Shown: positions 33,505 through 41,600 of the stretch, in pieces | Position numbering within the stretch: the stretch's first letter is position 1 | Layout: every line of letters begins with the position of its first letter | From: Oscillospiraceae bacterium | GTDB lineage: Bacteria > Bacillota > Clostridia > Oscillospirales > Oscillospiraceae | Assembly: GCA_017415775.1 (NCBI GenBank) | Contig: JAFQFC010000053.1 | Span: 1-64,000, forward strand | Direction of reading: 5' to 3' | DNA: 64,000 nt | The notes under the pieces: model-generated | Told to the model about the DNA's origin: nothing | The model's database searches: none | What the model saw: the letters and a program-made list of their open reading frames with translations, nothing else | Program-made: the position numbers and the translations under genes

Positions 33505-36500
33505 TTATGCAAGGGGAATGATGGTGTCGCTGCTCAGCTGGTAGATGGTTCTGACGACCTTGTCGGAGATCAGCGTGGGACCACCCAGAACAGCACCGGA
33601 TTTGATCCCGGCCTGCGCCGCATAGGTGACGGCTGCGCTTTCCTTACCGCCGGCGGTCAGCACCAGAGGCGCATTCAGCGCATAGGCCAGCGGGCCGCCG
33701 CTCAGGCCATCGGGGAAGTTCTGCGCATAGGCCAGCACAGCGCTGTCCGTTTCGGTGAAGAACTTCTTGGCGATATTGACGGAGGTCTCATATCTGGTAG
33801 CACCTTCAATGCGCTCCACAGTTCCGTAGGCAGCCAGAGCGTTGGCAGTGCTCTGATTGACGGCACTGGTACCGCCGATGATGTAGACCTTGCTGCCGCT
33901 GCCCAGAGAGGCCAGGAATTCCTTCTGGCTGCTGTTGAGGCTATCCTTCACCAGCAGGATGGGCAGGTTGACGGCAGAGGCAGACAGACCGTCTGCAAAG
34001 CCCTTGCCGGTACACACCAGGATATCCTTACCGCCGACGCCGGCTTCCTTCAGGATCTCCAGGTTCGTCTCATAGCGGGTGGCGCCGGCCAGGCGCTTCA
34101 CGGTGAAGCCGTCCAGACCGGTTTCCATGGCGGCGGGGATGGCTGCCGTGCCGCCCAGCAGATACACGGTGCCGCCGTCTGCCAGGTTGCTGCGGATGTA
34201 AGCTTTGACCTGGTCGATCTCGGTGTTGCGGTTTCGGACCAGCAGGACGGGGGCGTTTTTCTGGTTGGCCAGATAGCTGCCGGACAGGGCGTCTGCGAAA
34301 TCGGTGCCGCAGGCAACCACGATGTTCTGGAATTTATCCACACCCTGCAGCTCCTTCAGCATGTCGGCTGCGGCGAAGGCAGTGCTGTAGCGGGTGTCGC
34401 CAAAGACACGCACAACGCCGTCCGGGCCTGCCAGGCTCGTGGCTGTATACGTGGCGGTGTAGGTTGCGTTGCCGACACAAGTGGCGGTGACGGGGCTGTC
34501 CCAACCGGCAAAGGTGTAGCGGTAGGCTGCGTCATCGGGACGAGTGGGGGCCTCGGGAGTGGTCACGGTGTCACCGTACTGGTAGGCCTTTTCGCTGAGG
34601 ATGCTGCCATCCCAGTCCTTAAAGATGACATGGAAGGTTTCCTTCTCCTCGGTCACGTGAACAGTAACCTTCTTCTTGGCCACAACCAGCGTGTTGGTGG
34701 GATCGGCGGAGATGGTGATCTCCACGGTGCCGGCCTTTTTGGCGATGATGGTGCCGTCATCCGTGACGCTGGCAATGTCGTTATTGGAAGAGCTGTAGCT
34801 CACTGCATCGCCGGACAGAGAGGTGGCGCCCAGATTCAGGGCATTCTGGTAAACGGAGACGGTGTACTCGTCCTCCACGCCCTGGATGTCGTTGCGCTTG
34901 ATCACGTAGCAGGCAGAGGGAACGAACTTCTGGCTCTCGAAGTCACGGCCCAGCACCACGATCTTGTCGTCGTAGATGCGGAAGTAGTAGCCGTGAGAAC
35001 CGTCCAGATGCTCGCCGCCCATCACGTTATAGCTGGTCCACAGGTAGGAAACAGAAGCGGTGTTGAAGGCGACGGGAACGGTAGTATCACCGGCATACAT
35101 ATTGCTGTCGGAGTTCAGCTCCCAGTGGCTGTGACCGTTGGTCAGGATGATCTGGCCATACTTTTCCATGACGGCCTTCAGCTTCTCTTCATCCACGACG
35201 CCGTCCCAGCCCTGGCCGGGCAGAGAACCGGCAACCGTATTGTAGAAGGACTGGTGCAGGAACACGAAGACGGGCTTGTTGGGATCTTCGGCCGTGATCT
35301 CAGCCATCCGGTTGTCGAACCAGGTCAGCTGCTCGTCGGACATGGCTGCCCGCAGGCTGTTCTGCTCGCCGCCCAGATAGATGAAGTGATAGCCGTTGAG
35401 GACTTCGTCATAGTAGACGGTCTCGGGCTGCTTGGTCAGGTTGCTGTTGAACAAAGCGGCGTAATACTGGAACTGCTTGTTGGGGTTGCCCTGGATCCAG
35501 TCGTGGTTACCGATGGAAATGTGCAGCTCGGGGAGGTTGCCCTTGCCGTTCTGCTTCACGGCATAATACAGGCTCAGAACCTTCTTGAACTCGGCTGCAG
35601 AACCGGTGTTGGCAATATCGCCGACGACGAAGATGCCGATACTTTCGGGGCTGTTGGCCTGAACGTCCTCCAGCATCATGGTGAAGTGCTTGTTGGAATA
35701 CTTCACCTCGTTGGTGGCGCCGGCATCGGTGGTCACATGGATATCACTGAGGATCTGGAATTCCGCATTGGGCTTAGCAGAAATGTCGTAGCCCGCATTG
35801 GCAGGCAGCGTGACGGAAACTGCGTCCTCAGACAGGGAAGAACCGTTGGAGGCATAGAACAGCAGCGTCTTTGCCTCGGCGGGGATGATGGTGTGGGAGG
35901 GCATCTGGTAGACCGTTCTGGTGCCGCTCAGCTTAAACTTGCCCAGATTGGTGTAGCCTTCCAGAGGCTTGCCGTTGGCATCGGCCCAAGCCATCACGCA
36001 GTCAATGGCATTGATGTTGTCGGCGCTTTTGGTAACGGTCACCACACCGTTGGCAAAACCGTCGGTCTGGTTCTCCAGCTTGTAGGTCGCACCGGTCAGA
36101 CCCTCGATTTCCGCTGCCGTGACGGTCAGATCCGTAGACATGGCGGCGTTGTATCCTCCGTCGCGGAACAGGTACAGTACATACTCACCGGGAGAGAGAA
36201 TGGTGCCGGGGTTGCTGCTGTCGGTGTTGTGGATACCGGACTGCAGAACGGTGGGCTTGCCGGAGAGCTGGCCGACAGAAGGATCGTTGACATAGTACCA
36301 GTAGATGGAGGTCGCATTGCCGCTGCCGTATACATCGTCCTTCTTGTACAGGCCGACCCAGGCGCTTTCACCGCCGGAAGCGGAAACAATGATGCTCTCG
36401 CCGCTCTTATACACGCTCTTGTCGGTGCGCAAAGACAGCGTAGAGGAGCCCATGGAACCATCGCTCTTGATGGTGATCTTCTTGCTGATGGTTTCGCCGG

Positions 36501-38649
36501 TGTCGCCGTAGCGCAGAACCACCTTATAGTCGCCGGCCTTCAGCACGGCGTCTTCCAGACGGCCCATGCCGATCTCGCCGTAGGCGACCACATCATAGGT
36601 ACCGCCGGAGCGGAAGGTGATGCCGTTCCGGGAGCCGATCACGGGATAGGTGTACAGAGGTTCTGCAGTGTTGATGTCATCGTCGAACTTGAAAAGTTCC
36701 ACGGTGTCGCCCCAGTCGCCCTTGGCGGTGACCAGGATCGGAGCATCTGCATCGTAGCTGGTCAGGTTGGTGGACAGCTCACGAACCGTATCACCGCCCT
36801 CGATCGTGCGGAAAATGATGTTGCCCTCATCCCACATGGTGGCCCAGTTGAAGTCGGACTTTACGGCCGGCATCAGTTCCTCGTAGGACTTGGCGGTGGA
36901 GTTGATATACTTCAGATACTTGTTGGAATAGACAAAGCTCTTGTCCGTGTCGATGTACTTCCAGACGTCGTAGGCGGGTTTCTTCACACCGCCGGAGGTC
37001 ATCAGACCCACCATGTAGCTGGTGGTGGTCTGGTCATGGAGCTGGAAGTAAGCGATCTGATCGATACAGGGGATATTGGCAGCACGGTAATAGGTCTGGG
37101 CGATGCTGGCTGCCTGCTCGTTGATGGAAGTCTGGTAGCCCGCAGAAGAGGAGTTCTGGGACAGCACCGTGGTTTCCGTCAGAGAAACGGTACGCAGCTC
37201 TGTGCCGTTGTACAGGTTCTCGGGACGCTGCAGATACAGCTGATAGATCTCCAGGTTGGAGACTGTGATCCAGGGGGTCGTATCAGGGTCACCGGTAATA
37301 GGATAGTACTGACCGTTAACACCGGTAACGTCTGTTTTCAGGGGGTTACTGGGATTGGTGCCGATGGCGTAAGGATGGACGGCCAGACCCCAGTCATAGT
37401 CGCCGCGGGCGCCTTCCACTTCCACCAGCCAGTCAATGATTTCCTTGGGACGGTAAGAGTTCCAACGAACGGAAGTAGCGCCGCTTCTGTAGGATTCTGC
37501 GGAGTTCATAGCCCAGTTGTGGGTCAGGGAAACGCAGACCTTGGCTTCGGAGTTGTACTTCTTGACGGCCAGGTTAGCCAGACGGAAGGTACGTGCGAAC
37601 TCTTCCATAAAGACATCAAAGTCGACTGCCGTGCCCTTATAGTTTCCGTTGGCATCAGGCAGCAGGGGCTCGATCAGATACCAGTCATAGGTATAGTCGA
37701 TCTCGTTGCCGATGATGTACTTCTGGACCAGACCCATGTTGGCGGACTTGGAATAACGGTCAGCCATGAACTCCATGGCGGCGATCCAGTACTCCATACC
37801 GCGGTCGTTGGCGGTGTTGTATGCCAGCGTCTGACGGTTGGTCTGATTCCAGTACATCAGGGAACGGGGATAATCTGCGGTGAGCGTCTTGGCCCAGGAG
37901 ATGACGACCAGGGTGACGTTCATGCCGGCCTTGGAGTAGGCGCTGATGAGACCGTCCTGGCCCTTCACATAGTCGTTTTTGAAGTAGTAGGTCTTACCGT
38001 TGCTCTCATACTTGATCAGGTCCGTACGGCCGCTCAGATCACGGGGATTGCCGTCGGCATCTTCAGTGGCAACGATCATTTCAGCCAGGTTCCAGTTGAT
38101 GACCGTGTTGGTGGCACCCATTTCCTTGGCCACGTCGATGGTGGTCTGGTCTTCCAGCGTCAGGCCCTTCTTGCTGGCGTGGTCGAAGGCCGCCTTATTC
38201 CGCATGGAATAGATGTCGGTGGCATAGACGGGGCCTACCAGAATGGTACCGTTCTGGACCAGATAGTACTTATCATACAGATTGTCGGAGCCGTCGCTCA
38301 GATAGCGGTTGATGACAAACTGCTGGGCGCTGCCGCAGGAATACTCGCCAACCACCGTGCCGGAAGTGATGATATTCTGGCTCTTACCGGTCAGGTCGTC
38401 ACCGTTGATGTACTGGTCGGCGGCCACACGGTAAAGGGTGGCGGTGCCGCTTTCGCCTACGCGGTTGACATCAATGGTGATCAGGCTGCTGCCCACGCTG
38501 ACAGTAACGCCCACAGGGGCGTTACTGTCAGCAGACATCATGTTAGGTTCGGCTGCTTCTGCAGTGGCAACAGATGCGGGGAATACGCCCAACACCATCA
38601 CCAGACTCAGCAGAAAGCAAACGATTCTTTTAAAAGTATTGGAATTCAT
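33505..38649 (-). CDS. Giant secreted GH-like (DUF5722-type)/metallophosphoesterase protein with CWB2 wall anchor
   Basis: The 1714-aa protein has a signal peptide (about 1-33, ending AEAAE) and a TIM-barrel glycosidase-like region (about 35-600, DUF5722-like) with paired glutamates in IGNEID (near 315) and SLTET (near 488), as in clan A hydrolases. A beta module with WVGLYKK follows near 760. A calcineurin-type phosphoesterase (about 960-1200) has SDIHV, GDIAN, GNHD and NGHSHWE, with all metal motifs intact. A Big_2-like Ig domain, an InlB-like repeat (FKDWDGS...FAGWDSP) and three CWB2 repeats (about 1405-1714; FGDTRYSTA, AGATRYETN, EGATRYETS) complete it. ATG 38649 is 8 bases after AAAGGAG. 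It is the second gene of a two-gene unit. Confidence 0.85.
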   Translation of the reverse strand: MNSNTFKRIVCFLLSLVMVLGVFPASVATAEAAEPNMMSADSNAPVGVTVSVGSSLITIDVNRVGESGTATLYRVAADQYINGDDLTGKSQNIITSGTVVGEYSCGSAQQFVINRYLSDGSDNLYDKYYLVQNGTILVGPVYATDIYSMRNKAAFDHASKKGLTLEDQTTIDVAKEMGATNTVINWNLAEMIVATEDADGNPRDLSGRTDLIKYESNGKTYYFKNDYVKGQDGLISAYSKAGMNVTLVVISWAKTLTADYPRSLMYWNQTNRQTLAYNTANDRGMEYWIAAMEFMADRYSKSANMGLVQKYIIGNEIDYTYDWYLIEPLLPDANGNYKGTAVDFDVFMEEFARTFRLANLAVKKYNSEAKVCVSLTHNWAMNSAESYRSGATSVRWNSYRPKEIIDWLVEVEGARGDYDWGLAVHPYAIGTNPSNPLKTDVTGVNGQYYPITGDPDTTPWITVSNLEIYQLYLQRPENLYNGTELRTVSLTETTVLSQNSSSAGYQTSINEQAASIAQTYYRAANIPCIDQIAYFQLHDQTTTSYMVGLMTSGGVKKPAYDVWKYIDTDKSFVYSNKYLKYINSTAKSYEELMPAVKSDFNWATMWDEGNIIFRTIEGGDTVRELSTNLTSYDADAPILVTAKGDWGDTVELFKFDDDINTAEPLYTYPVIGSRNGITFRSGGTYDVVAYGEIGMGRLEDAVLKAGDYKVVLRYGDTGETISKKITIKSDGSMGSSTLSLRTDKSVYKSGESIIVSASGGESAWVGLYKKDDVYGSGNATSIYWYYVNDPSVGQLSGKPTVLQSGIHNTDSSNPGTILSPGEYVLYLFRDGGYNAAMSTDLTVTAAEIEGLTGATYKLENQTDGFANGVVTVTKSADNINAIDCVMAWADANGKPLEGYTNLGKFKLSGTRTVYQMPSHTIIPAEAKTLLFYASNGSSLSEDAVSVTLPANAGYDISAKPNAEFQILSDIHVTTDAGATNEVKYSNKHFTMMLEDVQANSPESIGIFVVGDIANTGSAAEFKKVLSLYYAVKQNGKGNLPELHISIGNHDWIQGNPNKQFQYYAALFNSNLTKQPETVYYDEVLNGYHFIYLGGEQNSLRAAMSDEQLTWFDNRMAEITAEDPNKPVFVFLHQSFYNTVAGSLPGQGWDGVVDEEKLKAVMEKYGQIILTNGHSHWELNSDSNMYAGDTTVPVAFNTASVSYLWTSYNVMGGEHLDGSHGYYFRIYDDKIVVLGRDFESQKFVPSACYVIKRNDIQGVEDEYTVSVYQNALNLGATSLSGDAVSYSSSNNDIASVTDDGTIIAKKAGTVEITISADPTNTLVVAKKKVTVHVTEEKETFHVIFKDWDGSILSEKAYQYGDTVTTPEAPTRPDDAAYRYTFAGWDSPVTATCVGNATYTATYTATSLAGPDGVVRVFGDTRYSTAFAAADMLKELQGVDKFQNIVVACGTDFADALSGSYLANQKNAPVLLVRNRNTEIDQVKAYIRSNLADGGTVYLLGGTAAIPAAMETGLDGFTVKRLAGATRYETNLEILKEAGVGGKDILVCTGKGFADGLSASAVNLPILLVKDSLNSSQKEFLASLGSGSKVYIIGGTSAVNQSTANALAAYGTVERIEGATRYETSVNIAKKFFTETDSAVLAYAQNFPDGLSGGPLAYALNAPLVLTAGGKESAAVTYAAQAGIKSGAVLGGPTLISDKVVRTIYQLSSDTIIPLA

Positions 38650-38687
38650 TTCCATACTCCTTTGCATACAAAGATTGTCGTGCCGGT

Positions 38688-41600
38688 TTATTTGTTGTTA
38701 AAGATCTTGGCGGAAACCGTGTTGGTGATCAGGGTGGGACCGCCCAGAACGAAGCCGTGGCTCACGTGGTTGGCCTTGGCGTACTGCTCAGCGGCGCTGT
38801 ACTTGTCGTTGGTGACAAGAAGCAGGGGAGCATCCATGCTGCTGGCCAGAGCACCGCCGCACAGACCGTCGGGGAAGTTGTTGCCGTAGGCCAGAACGGC
38901 GCAGCTGGTTTCGCTGAAGAAGGTCTTGGCCACGTTGACGGAGGTCTCGTATCTGGTCGTGCCGTCGATACGCTGGACAGTGCCGTAGGCGCCCAGCTCG
39001 CCGGCCAGCTGCTCGCTGACGGCAGACTTGCCGCCGACGATGTAGAGATTACCGCCGCCGACAGTGCGCAGGAAGTCTTTCTGCGTGCTGTACAGGCGAT
39101 CCTTCACCAGCAGGATGGCCTTGCCGGTTGCAGAGGCAGACAGGGTATCGGCAAAGCTTCTGCCGGTGCAGGCCAGAATGTCCTCGCCGGGGGTGACGCC
39201 TGCTTCCTTCAGGATCAGCAGGTTGGTTTCGTAGCGGTCGTTGCCGCCCAGACGCTTGACATTAAAGCCGTCCAGACCGGATTCCATGGAAGCGGGCACA
39301 GCCACGGTGCCGCCCAGGATGTAAACAGTACCGCCGGCAACCAGATTGCTGCGGATGTAGTCCTTGATGGTATCCATGCACTTCTGCCGTACCAGCAGGA
39401 TGGGGGCATCCTTCTTGGCTGCCAGGTAAGTGCCGGACAGGGCATCGGCAAACTCGTTGCCGCTGGCGACCACGATGGCCTGGAACTTCTCCACGCCCAG
39501 ATTCTCCTTCAGCTGATCGGCCACTTTCAGAGAGGTCAGGTAACGGTCGTCGCCGTAGATACGCTCGGCAGTGCCGGTAGCCTCGGCGGCAAACTCCTCC
39601 GTATAGCTGCCGCCGCAGACGGTGCAGGTATACTCCTTGACGCCCTTGATGTTGCCGACAGCCGGCTGGATCACAACGGCCTCGCCGAAGGTGCAGTCAT
39701 TGGTCTCGGTGTGGGCTGCGTCGTTGGCGCAGGTACGGGTGTGCTTCTTGGTGGCTGCGTCGAAGACCCAGCTGCCGTAGCTGTGGTCGGAAGCGGGAAC
39801 GACAACGCTGCTCTTGTCGGTGATCTCCTGCGTGGCGGCAGCGTCCTTGAACCACTTGCCGCATGCGCAGGTGTAGTACTCGATGCTGCCGGCCTCGGTG
39901 CAGGTGGCGGCCTTGGCAGCGACCTTGGTCAGGTCGTGGACATGAGCCTTATTGCCGCCGCAGACGGTGCAGACATCGTTTTCAAACACACAGTTTTCGG
40001 AGATCACGTGGGAGGCATCGTTGGCGCAGATTTTGCTGTGGGTGTTGGTGCCTTCCACGCAGGTCCACTCGCCGTAGTTGTGGCCCAGAGCGGGAAGCTC
40101 GATCAGAATGCCTTCATCCTCGGTGGAAGCATCGCCGTCATCCTCGTAATCCACCATCTTCAAACCGGGAGTTTCGCAGGTGGGGGCTTTCAGGATAATT
40201 TCGGAGCCTTCCACGATGGGACGGCAGACCTCGAACGTCATGTACTTGATGGGGTAATCGTAACCGCCATCACCAAAGATCACGACGGTGTAGTAGCCAA
40301 CAGAGAAGTCGAAGCCGCCTGCGGATTTCAGGTTCAGGGAGAAGGGCTCCTTGCCGTCAATGTCGGTCACATAGCGGTACAGGAGATAATCCGTACCGTA
40401 TTCCGTATTCAGGTCATACTTGCCAGCGTACACGGCCATCCAGGCATTGCCGATTTCGCCGGACTTCACATTGATGCCCAGAGTGACGGTTTCGCCATTG
40501 GCGGGTTCGTCCACATCAGCCAGCATGAAGGACTCGTGATAGCCGTTTTCGCGGGCTTCACCGTTGAACAGGATCTCAAAGTCGGTGTTGCTCATATCCG
40601 TATAGACTTCGAGCTCCACCTTGCTGATGACGTTGCCGTAGCCGCTGTCGCCGAAGAAGACCAGAACGTGCTTGCCGTTGCTCAGCTTTTCGCCGCGGTG
40701 ACCGGAGCCGGTACCGACGGTAACGGCGGTAATGTCAAAGGGCTTGCCCACCATATCGGTGGTGATGTAGGTCCAGAACAGGGAAGCGACACCGCCGTTG
40801 TTGGGGTCGAACAGTTCGCCTTCCTTGTATAGGCCCACCCATGCGCCGGGATAGCTGGCGTGGGCAGTCACCATGATGGGATCGGTGACGCCATAGACGG
40901 TCTTATCCGTCTCCAGCAGGCCGGTAACATAGCCGCCTTCGCAGACGGTGCAGGTGTAGTTGACGCTGTTGTCCACCATCACCTTCTCGAAGGTGCAGTT
41001 CTCGAAGATCTCATGGGCGGCGTCGTTGGCGCAGACCTTCTTGTGCTGCTTGGTGGCGGCGACATAGGTCCAGCTGCCGTAGGCGTGGCCCTTGGCGGGG
41101 ATCACTTCATCGGAGTAAGTATCGTCAGAGTAGTAGGTGCGGATATAGCCGGGCTCTTCGCAGGTAGCCTCTACGGTCTTGGTGCCGACGACGGTCACGT
41201 TGACCTTGGGCAGGGCTTCGTCACGAGTGCCGCCGCAGACGGTGCAGGTATAGGTCTTGACGCCTTCCTCGGTCTCGCTGGGCTCCTTGGTCACGACGCC
41301 TTCATTCCACTGGCAGGGAGTGGTCTCGACGAAGCCGCAGGGCTCGACGCAGGCGGTGCAGGCGCAGACGTGGGTATGGGTCTGCTTCTCAACGCCGTCG
41401 TAGGTCCAGCTACCGTAGGTGTGGCCGTGAGCCTTCAGGCTGGCGTCTTCGGCAGCGGTCACGACTCTGGAAACGGAACCATCGGTGTTGTAGTAGGTCA
41501 TCGTACCGCCTTCGGTACAGGTGGGAGGCACCAGCACGGTCTTGGAGGGATCTTCCTCGGTGACGACGGTGATGGTGGTGCGGGCTGCGATCTCATAACC

